From contig NC_092575.1 of NCBI RefSeq assembly GCF_037975245.1, positions 5,994,501-6,058,500 on the forward strand: a DNA stretch of 64,000 bases. The letters run 5' to 3'. The notes under the pieces are model-generated. The model made no database searches. It had not been told where the DNA came from and saw nothing but the letters and a program-made list of their open reading frames with translations. How positions within the stretch are numbered: position 1 is the first letter of the stretch; every line of letters starts with the position of its first letter. The position numbers were made by a program, and so were the translations under genes. Below are positions 39,501 through 50,660 of the stretch, piece by piece. The stretch comes from Apostichopus japonicus (Eukaryota > Echinodermata > Holothuroidea > Aspidochirotida > Stichopodidae).

Positions 39501-41383
39501 TTAAGATGGTCTAGATATCCAATGATTTTGATCTAAAGGGGAACAGCAGAAGAACTGTGAAACCTGCTCGAACTACACAATATATTACTCCTTTGAGTAG
39601 ATTAAAGCTTTCATAAACACATTGAGCAGCAATTATTAGAAATCATATCGAAGAAATGAAAATAAAGGGCCTCACAAGTTGTTCTCCACATCAGGTTTAA
39701 CTGTGAAAATAAACATTTTTTTTAACACCCTTCCACATGCTACATTATAATAACAAACTTACACTTGCATTTGCCAAGAGGCAAACGCACACAAACCTGA
39801 GTGGTGCAACATGACATATGCAGTAGCATGTACTTCTGCTAAAGGGCTGCATATTTAGATGAGATAACTACCATAATTGTTCTCTACACTGGAAATCATT
39901 ATTTAGCTAACGAGAGTGCATCACATACATTTTCTTCTATTATTGTGTAATATATTTTGAATGTGGAAACAAATAAATGAATGAATGAAATGTGGGAACA
40001 TTTCACCGAACCTGGTATTTTTCGTTCCCCAAGTTTTCCAGTCCCAAGGTCTCCAAGCTTGCCCTCCTCATTACTCAAGGTCCTCTGAAGCTCGTTGGTA
40101 CTCCCCATAGATGGCTGAGGTCCCCCTGGTACATCCTCCACTCCAATCCTATCTTCACTTGGCTTTGTACCATCCTGTATAGTTCCTTTCTTTGTGTGTT
40201 GTCTAGAGTTGGAATGATGTTGATGTTGTTTTACCTGTACGACAGGTTGTTGGACCAGTTTTTCTGTTGGAAAGAAGCAAAATATAACATTGATATTTAA
40301 AATGTGACTGAAGTCCCATTCAGTAGTGGATAAGCATAACAGAAGAAACTTAAAATATGAACTACAGTCAAAAGTAAAACGATAATTACTTTAAATGTGT
40401 TTCTTTCTCTGAAGGTTGTATTAAGCTTTTTAAGTTTTAGTGAAACATGTGGTAAGACTTCATTGTTACTGGCCATTTTGCAATTTTGATTCTATGGTCA
40501 CCATGATAGCAATTTAACCTTTGCTAATGCTTAGACTGAAAAGTGTGATCACTATCAGTCAAAGTCTCACTAAATCACATGTGAAGAAAGCCCTGTGATT
40601 ATAACGGGAACAAAATAGTAATAACAAATTTCCTAAAGATCTGATAACTATGATATAAACACCACACGTTAAGACACGAAAGAACAAATAAATAAATAAA
40701 GACAGTGCACCATGGGCAAAGATTTGTTTTGACTGTATTTCTGCAATGTAAAAATGACAGTGATGACGTTATAACTGTAACCGAGTAATCGCGGAAGAGC
40801 TTTGCGATTAATTGACTACAAAAGAATGAGTCGACTATCAGCACTACTGGTTACCAACAGTCAGAAATTTGGTCCATGCAATTCTTTCCAGAATCAGAAA
40901 ACTTCACATAAACTTACAGCCAACCACGCAATAAATTTCAACTCATATTGAGTTGCATCACTGACGTTTTTATGGCTACAAGTAACAGTGGAACTAGTCT
41001 CCTGTTGGGATTACCTGTGAGCTACATCATGTCTATAGCCTGGTTGAGGCCTATACAGCCCAAAGAAGTAGGCTAGGCCTAGGCCTGTGGAGCATTTATT
41101 ACAGACTAGGCACTTGGAAGTTGTGGTACTACTACCCACTTCATAGGCCCAATTTAAAGTTATATTTGTGCCATAGGTCAGTTATACGCCTAATGTCACG
41201 CCTCGCCTTGTTTGTAAACCATTAACTTCAGTACTACTCCTCCTAGTCCTAGGGCTACTGTTGGACTAGGCTATAGATGTTATTGATTTAGGATAACCAC
41301 AACACAAACACATTGACAAGTTGGCCTTACAATGAATCTATACCGGCATGATCCTCACCTGATTTTCTCTTAAAAAGAGGCAT
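27541..41383 (-). CDS. AKAP10: A-kinase anchor protein 10 (two RGS domains plus PKA-binding helix), 12 coding exons, complete
   Basis: Exons in transcript order: 41359-41383, 40012-40263, 38673-39236, 37649-37747, 36411-36498, 35915-36038, 35374-35510, 34328-34472, 32117-32361, 31388-31476, 28317-28363, 27541-27651. Total 1926 nt (641 residues plus TGA); all phases agree. The start MPLFKRKS resembles the vertebrate MSFFRRK. The first RGS domain begins near 108 (LCKTLPDFLHDNSALPYLIQF), is interrupted by a long polar insert (about 155-280) and resumes in exons 4-5, as in AKAP10. The second RGS domain spans about 345-500, with KYQVDILTSGKVYLADVLY, HFWLAAGNFQ, YFSLQAEHPLGF, ESNICREGGPLPNCF and FFPGFLSSQLYYKFL. 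Exon 12 encodes the amphipathic helix EQMALQIAQMIINDV (608-622) that binds the PKA regulatory-subunit dimer. The vertebrate C-terminal PDZ-type tail is absent; the protein ends DQHPS. AKAP10 tethers PKA near mitochondria and endosomal Rab/transporter complexes. The exon 2 donor (GTTCGG) is non-consensus but is the only one in phase. Confidence 0.95.
28395..30815. repeat. 2.4-kb minisatellite with higher-order structure (AKAP10 intron 10)
   Basis: About 60-70 copies of a 35-38-bp unit containing TGTACTATTTGTCTTTTGAC followed by TATCATATA. Variant units recur in order: AAATGGAG, then AATTAAG, then ACAATTAAGATGTAATACTTG, at 28724, 29292, 29748 and 30242. What follows each signature alternates, so positions 1 and 3, and 2 and 4, match. 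This implies a duplicated block of roughly 1 kb. It fills most of the intron between exons 11 and 10. Confidence 0.95.
32060..32077. repeat. Poly-G run of 18 near AKAP10 exon 9 donor
   Basis: An uninterrupted G tract, followed by TTGGGGG, lies about 40 bp inside intron 9 (C-run on the transcript). It may be length-variable or error-prone in assembly. Confidence 0.8.
33105..34310. repeat. 1.2-kb minisatellite, unit 20 bp (AKAP10 intron 8)
   Basis: About 60 copies of CTCTCCATTCTAAGACCATT with point variants (CACTCTC, GGCTCC, AGAACATT). The array runs to within about 17 bp of the exon 8 splice donor at 34326-34327 and occupies more than half of the intron. It encodes a spurious Met-Glu-Arg-Met-Val-Leu-type peptide repeat on the minus strand. 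Confidence 0.95.
34800..35367. repeat. Tandem array derived from the 3' end of AKAP10 exon 7, unit 96-97 bp
   Basis: Five full units start at about 34883, 34980, 35077, 35174 and 35270, preceded by a partial one. Each carries, on the minus strand, the last 30-35 coding bases of exon 7 (Q-A-Q-D-D-A-M-V-L-Y-D-K), a splice donor (GTTAGT or GTAAGT) and about 60 bp of intron. The true exon end at 35374 is the sixth, parental copy. Upstream of each coding piece the junction reads ACCCCCAG or ACCCTGACAG, so acceptor-like AG words exist as well. Confidence 0.9.
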
Positions 41384-42041
41384 GGTATTTAATCAAAGAT
41401 GTTCACATCGTCGTTGAAAAGACTCTCACTGCATGAAGATTTGACACATTTAAATAATGACATGCCTTGTGAGATGTGAGAAAAACAATTATCTGATCGT
41501 AAAGTGGTTTACGTACTGTACGTTAGCTATTTCGACAACACCAGTTTTGCATAGTCTTCAAGAAACAGTCGCTTCGTCAAAATAGTCTACAGAAGTAAAC
41601 AAATACGCTTGCAAGTTGAGACAATTTCCTTATGCTAATAACCATGCTCCAGAGCACTCATTTTGACAGTACAAACATTTCCTGACCTTCATCTAGTTGA
41701 AACATAATATTCATACTGCTCGCTTTGGCATGATAGACTAGCTACCAGTCATAGGCGTAGGAGGCGGGGGGGGGGGGGGGCTGCTGCCTTCCCAACCAAA
41801 TATTTTTGTGAATGATTCTGGCAATAGGGCCTATAATGAAAAATTTTTAGGGCACCTACCGAAAGAAAAATTGCAATGTGTTTTTCAATGTTTAAACTTA
41901 TATTATTATTATCATTGTTATTGTAACGACTTCCCCAAAAGTTATAACCAATAAGGAAGGGGTAATAACACGGCATATGATTGTATGTAATTGGCATGCG
42001 ATGTAATTACCGATGCATGCCTATATGATATGCACTTTCAG

Positions 42042-43746
42042 CAGTGGCGTCGCCAAGGGGGGGGGGCCAGGGGGCCCCCCCGAGTGCCCCCCCATCTGAG
42101 ATTTGGGTTGGTAAAAAAATATATATATATTTTGTTATATTCAACTCCCATCATCTGAGTTGGTTTTTCATAAGGAAAAAGAAGCACAGTAATTCGTATT
42201 TTCTTCAAATGAGCTACGAAAAAATGAAAAAGTTTATCCTTGAACGTCGGGTATCGAAGTCGTGACTTGCGCCATCACAACAGGTGTCGATATTTACATT
42301 GAATGTGTCAGTGCTCACGCCATACCAGCGGATATACACGTCCGCTTCGCGAGCTACATGACTGTGAGAAGGGAGGGTACTGCAATATGTTGCCTTGGTC
42401 TGAGGTTGACAGGTTAGGAGCTGACGAAATGTGAGAATGTGAGGGTCCGCAGGCACCATACTTGCCTATATTTGTGGACCCATATATTAACCCTGTTGTG
42501 TAGGGGGTGCAGAGGTCATTTGAGGTTAGATGCTTGTAGGAACAAATGGCGAATGTTCACACCTGCATACTGAGCCATACTCGATGTGTGATCAAACTTT
42601 GGATTGCATGGTGAGATCCCTGATAGGAGCCAATAACGATGCTGGAACCTGTTACATCTTAACAGATAATGGGCGAAAACGAGAAAGACAAGAAAGGAGT
42701 CGGGGGTCATGCACACATTAATTCAACAAATGTAGGTTCTATTGATATAGGGTTAGGCATAATATCGACAGCATGTGGTTCATATCCTCTGCAAAATTCT
42801 GCCCCTTGTTAAATTCATTACCTCAAAAATAGCAATTTCTGGAGATATCTTCAGATCGAATTTAGCATCAAATGTGGCAGCATTTTGCATCTAGCCCATC
42901 CTCCGTATGCGAAAATTTTCCAAAGGGGAGGGGGGCAGTGGCGGCGGCACCGGGGGGCTTGGGGGGCTCAGCCCCCAATGAAAAAGTTGAGGGAGCAAAT
43001 GCATGATAAGCCCCCCCCCCCCAATATTTACCAAGGCTCCGAAACGTGCATCTGCCCATTTTTCAATGCATACTTGTCGATCTGTCCGATGCACACGTAT
43101 ACTATATAGGTGTAATAATTTTAGTAAATGCTGGGGGGACCCTCGGCCCGTCCCCTGGCTATAGACCACATTGTCACCCCAACCGCGTCTTCACGCCCCG
43201 TGAAAAGTGGAAGCAGTGAGTGTGAGTACCGGTAAGCGCAACACAAATTCGTCTTAGGCCAAGGACTTGCTTCATTTCAGCCAGTTCTCCAACATCCCCT
43301 TACTACACTCAAAAACGTCTTTGCGAGTACACTACGAGTAACAGCTACTCTCTTAAAACACCATCGAATATACAAATTACAATGTTTTTACAGACTTTTA
43401 CGTGCAATCTGAGAAATTGCAGGCTTGAGACCCATATTTTAGGGCTAGGTATTCGCAGCATAAAACACTCGGGAAGTGCCGTTTCCGGCCATCTGGGGGT
43501 TTGAAAAACCCCAAAATTTCTTGTACGCTCCGCGCCAACCGATGGTGGCGCTCCGCTTAGATAGTCTCTACACATTAGCCCCCCCCCCCAATAATTTTCC
43601 CGTTCTGCCGCGCCTGGAGGGGGCACCCCCTCCCCTTAGACCCCTCCCCCAGGACGGCGATCCGTATCCACCTAGGTCCCCCCCCATCAAATGCTGGTGC
43701 CCCCCTGTGCCCCCCCCCCAGACTGAAAAGTCTGGTGACGCCACTG
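42042..43746. mobile_element. hAT-like element A, inserted in D and interrupted by B1
   Basis: The termini CAGTGGCGTCGCC and GGTGACGCCACTG are inverted repeats, with a perfect 8-bp duplication ACTTTCAG at 42034-42041 and 43747-43754. About 1.0 kb remains without B1. No transposase domain is recognisable. A related, uninterrupted stretch at 47105-47225 confirms where B1 entered. Confidence 0.85.
42936..43616. mobile_element. hAT-like element B, copy B1, inserted in A
   Basis: This 681-bp element starts CAGTGGCGGCGGCACCGG and ends CCGTTCTGCCGCGCCTG. It is flanked by GAGGGGGG and GAGGGGGC (8 bp, one difference). It is the same element as B2 in the opposite orientation. At 43297-43304 it preserves the empty target (reads AGTAAGGG on the minus strand) that element C occupies in B2. 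No ORF of note. Confidence 0.82.
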
Positions 43747-45184
43747 ACTTTCAGATGTTGCACGCGCGCGAAGCGCCCGAAAAATGTTGGTTATATTTTT
43801 CGAGCAAGTCGTTACAGCCTCCCCCCCCCCACCCCACCCCCAATCAAATTGGGCTCCTACACCTATGCTACCAGTGCTCTGAAGCGGGACATGCCGCGGC
43901 CGGTATAGTATCCAACAAATATTATCCCAACTGGGTGTTTCTATCGTAAGTGTCGTGAAATTCAAACCACATAATTATGTAATTCTGTACGGTAAACTTG
44001 TATGCATGGGCATAAGCTATTGTGCTTTTATGTGAGGTCATAGAATCAAGGGTCAAAGCTTAGTAAAGTCAAAATTGTTTTGGTCATAACGCGTGTTGAC
44101 AAAATAACCGCCAATATCACTGTCATGTAGAAAATTAGACTATTATTGTATTAGTCAACGTAAAGATTCAAACTTCAAACCTTGACCAAATATATATCTT
44201 AAAAGGTATTTGAGTCCGACGCCGGACTCGAGCCCATTAAGCATATAAGGATTCGGACTCGGCTGTGCAGAACCAAGACTCGGACTCGGATGTGAAGGAG
44301 TCCGACAGTCACGAGGATCGGATCGAGACAAACGATTCCACTGAAATTTAGCCTGTTGTATAATTATAGGCATATACTTCCCCTGAATTAAATACAATAG
44401 ATCAAATCTTTTTTTTCGTTGTCGTTTTCAAATTAAAATCAAAGAAATAACATGATCTTAACTGTTTGTGTGTGTGGGGTGTGAGTTTACTCAAATATGT
44501 CTCAAAATGTTGATGAAGACCACAGGTATAGGTAAAGTGCGCCGCGTAAAAAGAAATTCTGATGTTTTGTATATTCTCTAAGATAGTTCAAGATTATCAG
44601 ATAGCCCTCAGTAAACTTGGAACTTAAATTGATCATTTATGATTATGGAGTTTGCATCAAATGTGAACCGACCCATGTTATCCTTGGTTATGAAGTTTTA
44701 AGAGGATATGTAATTTCCGCAAAAACACGGCAGTTGAATTGACAATGGTTTCAACGTCGGACATAATAGGCTTGCATGTTTGAATTAAGATCAGACTTAT
44801 ATAGGTCCTATGTCGAGTATTGCCATATTCAGAGCAAATTCATGTCAGGGTCTTTTTTTAATCCAACACTACCCATTCTCAATGAGAGCAAATTTAGGCA
44901 AGACTTTTTTTTTATACTATTTACCTTTTATTCGAAAAGTTTATTACTTGTGGGAAATCTCGTTGGGAAATAAATATGTAGGCCTAAGTTAAAAGTAATT
45001 GTAGCCTAACTATTTTAAACAAAGTTTCATTGAAATGTTGAAATAACATATTCTAAACAATGAATATGCCGAAGATTCATTTAAATGTTTACAAAGAACG
45101 TCAATGGACAAGAGGTTTCTAGCTTGTCCAATAATAATGGACCAGATAACACGTGGGTCGCCAAGGCATATTAGGTTGGGACGG

Positions 45185-45232
45185 GGCGGGGCGGGGCGGG
45201 GCGGGAGCGGGCGGGAGCGGGGCGGGGGGGGG
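45185..45232. repeat. GGGGC-type G-rich array
   Basis: Tandem GGGGC units (four or more perfect, then GGGAGC variants) end in a G10 run. Runs of four Gs separated by single C make a strong G-quadruplex candidate. Confidence 0.85.
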
Positions 45233-45801
45233 GATCTACATCAATGTTCCACTGTAGTATGATGGTGAAATTGACAGTGCCATATGTGCATCAATGACCG
45301 TGTTTATCAAGCGAATGTACCCATGTCAATCATATCCCATACCATGAGTCATTTCAAAACAACAATACAACCATGGTGTATATCTGGGCTGCAGTTATCA
45401 TCCATGGGGAGTAAACAAATGTGAATGGTTTGAAGTGTAATTATTAAACTGAGACCAAGTTTCACAATGATTAGTGAATTGAATTATCCTTGTCTTACAT
45501 AAGCAAGCCTGGTTTTCACTTTCTTCTAAAGTTAGTAGTCATTGTCCAAAAAACAAAAGAATCATCAGGATCGAAGAAGTTGAAAACATAATATGGCCTG
45601 CCTGATTGCATTGTCTAACTTGATACACTCAATGGCTTGAAATTGGATTACGGTCCCAGTCAGTGGTTTTCAAAAACTAATGTGCGCTACTTATTACATT
45701 GGCTACATTCCGTGTTCATTTTTGCGTGTTGGTAACATCATAATTACTAATATATCATGTTCCTCTCTTGAATTCACGTTTAAACACAACGTCGGCCCTT
45801 C

Positions 45802-46896
45802 CAGGCGCGGCGGAACGGAAATATTATAGGGGGGGGGGGCTAATGTGTGGAGACTATCTAAGCGGAGCGCCACCATCGGTGGGCGCGGAGCGTACAAGAA
45901 TTTTTTTTTTTTTTCAAACCCCCAGATGTCCGGAAACGGCACTTCCCGAGTGTTTTATGCTGCGAATACCTAGCCCTAAAATATGTGTCTCAAGCCTGCA
46001 ATTTCTCAGATTGCACGTAAAAGTCTGTAAAAACATTGTAATTTGTATATTCGATGGTGTTTTAAGAGAGTAGCTATTACTCGTAGTGTACTCGCAAAGA
46101 CGTTTTTGAGTGTAGTAAGGGCAATGGCGGAGCTAGGGGTATTGGTCAGGGGGGGGGGGCAAGAATGGTCTGTATGGGCGCTTTCGACACTATCTAAGCG
46201 GAGCGCCACCACAGGTTGGCGCGGAGCGTACAGGAAATTTTTGAGTAAAGATACTCCCTAGATTGCAGGAAATGACCCTTTCCGGGCCTTGCTAATTTGC
46301 AGATAAACGGAGAATAAATAGGTGTCGTCGCCATTTTGTCGGAAAATTGCACCAACAGAATATGACAAATGTCAATAGGTATATGAGAGCGCAATAAAAT
46401 AGTCAATAATCGCGAATAAGTGAAAAGTAGTGAAAAGCTGAAAAGGGCGCCAGCAGTCCATTTGAGTCCGTCAGGGGGGTGGGGCATCCGCCCCTGACTG
46501 TATATATGGACGCTCCGCCACTAAGTAAGGGGATGTTGGAGAACTGGCTGAAATGAGGCAAGTCATTGGCCTAAGACGAAGTTGTGTATACGCTTACCGG
46601 TACTCACACTCACTGCTTCCACTTTTCACGGGGCGTGAAGACGCGGTTGGGGTGACAATGTGGTCTATAGCCAGGGGACGGGCCGAGGGTCCCCCTGCAA
46701 TTACTAAAATTATTACACCTATATAGTATACGTGTGCATCGGACAGATCAACAAGTATGCATTGAAAAATGGGCAGATGCACGTTTCGGAGCCTTGGTAA
46801 ATATTGGGGGGGGCTTATCATGCATTTGCCCCCTCAACTTTTTCATTGAGGGGGCTGAGCCCCCCCCAAGCCCCCCCCCCGGTTCCTCCGCCACTG
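45802..46896. mobile_element. hAT-like element B, copy B2 (inverted), interrupted by element C
   Basis: The ends CAGGCGCGGCGGAACGG and CCGGTTCCTCCGCCACTG are bounded by a perfect 8-bp duplication GGCCCTTC at 45794-45801 and 46897-46904. Removing C and one duplication leaves 685 bp, against 681 bp in B1. The two copies align along their full length in opposite orientation, about 2.2 kb apart. Confidence 0.88.
46122..46523. mobile_element. hAT-like element C, inserted in B2
   Basis: A 402-bp element with ends CAATGGCGGAGC and GCTCCGCCACTA. It is flanked by a perfect 8-bp duplication AGTAAGGG (46114-46121 and 46524-46531). B1 keeps the single-copy target, proving the insertion boundaries. Its segment at about 46190-46245 (AGCGGAGCGCCACC...GGCGCGGAGCGTAC) closely matches the subterminal part of B, so B and C are related families. 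Confidence 0.88.
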
Positions 46897-47104
46897 GGCC
46901 CTTCCCGTCCAGGAATATTACCCTCGGGCAATACCCGTTTCGGAGACGCTGTCAGGCGAGGAGTTTGACTGGGTGGAACATATGTCAAATGGCGCAGGTG
47001 TACTCAGTGGATGTACCAGTCAGCCTGGGATACCATGCCTCAGTTCCCCAAAAACTTTTCCCTACTTTTGTAAATCATATTGTGTAATCAGTCCAAAGCT
47101 TTGG

Positions 47105-47225
47105 CGAAGATAGCACCATTTTGCATCTAAGCCACGTACCTTACATAAACAAATTTTCTCAAAGGGGCCGTCCCTCAGTTAGACCCCTCTGTCAGGATGG
47201 CATCCCCTGCACGCGTGGGCCGTGC
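47105..47225. repeat. Fragment related to element A without the B insertion
   Basis: The stretch shares GCATTTTGCATCTA, AAATTTTC.CAAAGGGG and TTAGACCCCT.....CAGGA with element A on both sides of B1, but runs straight through the B1 insertion point. It is a diverged relative, with no ends found. Confidence 0.6.
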
Positions 47226-48667
47226 AAGAAAGGATCCTCCCCATGTGCCAACTATTCTAGGTGAAATCTGAAGGGACATGATAAACGTCAGCTTTCCTTG
47301 ATTTTCAGTACGAATACGCCTAACCGGCGAAAGCGATCCTTCAAACTTGTCCGAGTTCAACGAATAACTGTGGGTATTTACGGAATAGTTGGACAGGCAC
47401 ATATCACTCGCATGGACAATGGTTGTCCCTGGACGCTTTATCAAGAATTTAATTGGTTCATTTGTTATTCATTATGCAGCATCGATTGTATAACAGCTTT
47501 TTATCGATTTTCCGTGGCTGCTTCCCTCCCTGGATTCCATTCAGTATAAGTCAAAGTTGGCCTTAACAATAGAGCCCTACACCCCCTATTCATCGTAAGC
47601 CAAGAGAGAATGAAGAGTGTTCGACCCACTTTATAAATATAGTAATATCTAAGGTTGTGATAGCTTTGTTCAGTGAACTTGAAAACCAAGGTCTTCCCAT
47701 TCGGAAAAAGAAAACACACTCAAAGGACAGTCATCACCCTTCATTCGAAAAGACTGCCACAACAATATGGAGTAATATAAGATCCAGAAATTTCCGAAAT
47801 TCACAGGGTACCTTCTCTTAAGCGTCACTATGACCTGATATAGTGGATGATACGTATTGTATACGGTACTTTTACTTCTTTTATTGACAAACTGGTCATA
47901 TGTGTATATTGTATAGCGGGTTGTCATCCATTTGCACAAGACGTCGAAGCTAAGTGTCCTCTCTCGATCTCTCATGTGGTCATTCGCGACTCTCGCACAC
48001 ACGTAGTAAGCCGGAACGATTACTGTAGGAATATCCTAGCTAGCTGGCGACCATAACTATTTCTTATGTTGTATGTGGGATCCGATCGTGAATGGTGGAC
48101 GATATACAGGTGTTGGCATAGTCAGGAAATTGGTCGGCTAAGGTGAAGCCAATGCTACACTTTGTAGGTGAGGTGTTTGCTATTATATTATGCTCGGCTT
48201 TCTTAGCAGTATAGGGACCGATTGTACCTTCACTATTCAGCTCTGTGAATATAGGCTCAAGGCCCTAACGTCAAATGGGTGTTACTGTTGTACTAGTACT
48301 ATACACTAACTTTAGCCTGGCTACAAATTATGTATACACATACATAGGCTATTAGTATTACAGTATTCCATGCTTTTCCATTGGCTTAGGTCGAACTTTA
48401 CACAGTTCAAACTAACTCATCCAACCCCAATTTCCAAATGCTGTCAGATTTTCGAAATCATACTAGGATCTGTGCCCCCTCCCCACCCAATCCCCCATCT
48501 AGTCACCTGAGTAATATATTGCAATATGAGCTCTCCTGCAGTGTAATGTGCCCAACTGAGCTAGCTTGCATTATGGAAGGTCATCATTATTTTGGTCTGA
48601 ACTTAAGCTTACTAAATTCCCAGAAGTTGTGTGGCTGTCAAATAGCCTGGCTAGGATGCTTACTAAA

Positions 48668-49274
48668 GGGTGTTACTAAAACGAATGACAATTGCGTTAC
48701 ACATAACGAATGACAATATGTTGTACACACTAAAAAATTGCGTTGACTAAAACGAATGACAGCACAGACATTTGCTTCAACCGGGTATCACAGTTCAGAC
48801 TTCTTGGGTATCTAGATGTAGTAAAGTACGGACAAGATAAAAACGCACCTTATAGTAAGCGAAATTGTAAGTTTGATTTTAAAAAGTAAATTTATCGGCA
48901 TTTTTCCGATATTAATTGTTAGAAACTAACAATACTATAATCTTGAAACGGCTTCAGTTATCTTTCTGTATAAATCTACAGAGGTAAAAAGCACAGCACT
49001 CAAGCGCATTCTCACACAAAAACTTTCCCTGGGATTTCTATCCGTAAATTACACCAAAACCCTGCAACCACGTAACATGCGATTTTCCTGAAATCATTTT
49101 TGCGCAGAAAACCAATAACAGCATTTACTCCACTCCGTTAACCATTCTATCTCCACTCAACACTGTCCTTCGTTGTCATTCGCTGTCATTCGCTGTCATT
49201 CGCAAATGGTATCTAACCCTGTACAAAGTCAATTGTCATTCGGTCATTCGCTGTCATTCGTTTTAGTTTGTCCC
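48668..49274. mobile_element. Inverted-repeat element with 9-bp target duplication and subterminal ACGAATGACA repeats
   Basis: The ends read GGGTGTTACTAAAACGAATG and, reversed, GGGGACAAACTAAAACGAAT. They are flanked by CTTACTAAA at 48659-48667 and 49275-49283. Several more copies of CGAATGACA lie inside both ends (as GTCATTCG on the right). A 9-bp duplication with GGG termini suggests a Mutator-like or similar superfamily. No transposase; 607 bp. Confidence 0.75.
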
Positions 49275-49824
49275 CTTACTAAAGGCTGCTTGATCATGCC
49301 TGGTCACTTATTACTGTGGATGATCCTCACTACATAAAGATAAAAAAGGCTTATTAATTGTTGTTCAAATACATGTTGTTCATCCCTCATCTTGCTATGT
49401 TATTATTTCATTGCTTACTTTGTTAGTTTTAAGCCCTCTCTCAAGTGACAAAAGGAAAGCAATGCCAAATTTTCATACACAACAAATATAGCAACTTATA
49501 GCTAAATATAATATCATATATACTGTACTCTGTACACATTTCTCAATTAAAAGCCAAGTTCTTACTCTTTATTTATTTACCATCCATTTCCATACATGGA
49601 ATTTATGGTGTTTAATGTCAACATTTGAAACCAACAATGGGTGAGTGAATAAACTAGGTTAAATTTGATACTGGTAAAGATGTTGTACAATCTTAAAGTA
49701 GTATGCAGTAATGGCAAACCATGTTCTTAGGTCTTGGTGCGACATTTGATATATATGTTAACTAGTTAGACTACTTTGGTTTGGTCATTCTATCATAGCA
49801 ACACAGAGGGAACAGTACAACTAG

Positions 49825-49999
49825 CAAGGGACGAAATAACTGGGTTCGCATAGCAATTTGCTACCCAAGAATTGCCAGTTGCTAATCAATATTACTTTTG
49901 ATTAGCAAAAGATGCAGTACCTGCTAATGCTAATTGCTATTTCCAAGAATTGTCGAGCAATTATTGCTAATCAATTCTCTAAAACTATTTCGTCCCTTG
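49825..49999. mobile_element. Short inverted-repeat MITE with GCTAAT-rich interior
   Basis: Ends CAAGGGACGAAATA and TATTTCGTCCCTTG are a perfect 14-bp inverted repeat. ACTAG stands outside both ends and may be a 5-bp target duplication. The interior repeats TTGCTAAT-type words in both orientations. Confidence 0.6.
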
Positions 50000-50254
50000 A
50001 CTAGGCAAATATATGTAAACATGTGCGGAATTTGGAATGCATACATACTGTACCTTGAACTGTGTACACCCTTGCCAATTAGTAACTAATTAGACTATTA
50101 GTATTTACAAACATGTTCTATACAAATAATGTTTACATGATTACAGAAGGATGTGCCAAGTTTAACCTTTCTCAAAAATTCATATCCAAGAGTAAAGTAA
50201 TTACTTGATGTATGGATTGACACACACTATCTGCATGTAACGTAATACCTGGCT

Positions 50255-50660
50255 CTGTCTCATCTCTGTTACGGGACCTAAACCTGGTGCCCTTGGCAGA
50301 GAGGCGCAGACAAAGTAGAATCATCTTATTTGCTAAGGGCATCTATGGTCAGGCTGAGATCCCTATTGACTGCCTAAGAAAGCCTCTGCGTAGGAGTCGG
50401 AACATGCATGATATGCATTTCTGCCAGCTGTATGCCAGTACAAATTGCTATAAGTATAGTTTTTTTCCAAATACAATTAGGGATTGGAATAGTCTGCCTT
50501 CAGACCTCATTAGTAGTTCCAGTGGTTCTGTGAATCCTGTCACTTATATCAGTACTCGGGTCAGATCTAATTAATTACTCTCTTGACGTGTGTGTGGTGA
50601 GATATTGTCCCTTTTTGCGGATGTGTCACCGTATCGAAGACGAAGACGAAGACGAATACC
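50255..50660 (+). pseudogene. 3' end fragment of a non-LTR retrotransposon
   Basis: An open stretch up to the TAA at 50572 encodes a peptide ending with the FFPNTIRDWNSLPSDLI block, the typical extreme C-terminus of CR1/L2/jockey-type RT proteins. It is preceded by LVPLAERRRQSR. A short 3' UTR and a simple tail (GACGAA repeats near 50638-50656) follow. The rest of the element is missing (5' truncation). It is distinct in sequence from the remnant at 15065. Confidence 0.75.

Larger units (their letters stand above)
41750..43867. mobile_element. hAT-like element D, interrupted by element A
   Basis: The left end CATAGGCGTAGGAGGCGG and right end CTCCTACACCTATG are inverted repeats. They are flanked by a perfect 8-bp duplication CTACCAGT at 41742-41749 and 43868-43875. 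Once element A and its duplication are set aside, about 405 bp of D remain, with no coding capacity. It is the oldest layer of this nest. Confidence 0.85.

Noticed and set aside
43476-43949. 157-codon Pro-rich frame
   Set aside because: It runs across the ends of elements B1, A and D, and its composition comes from C-runs in the transposon ends.
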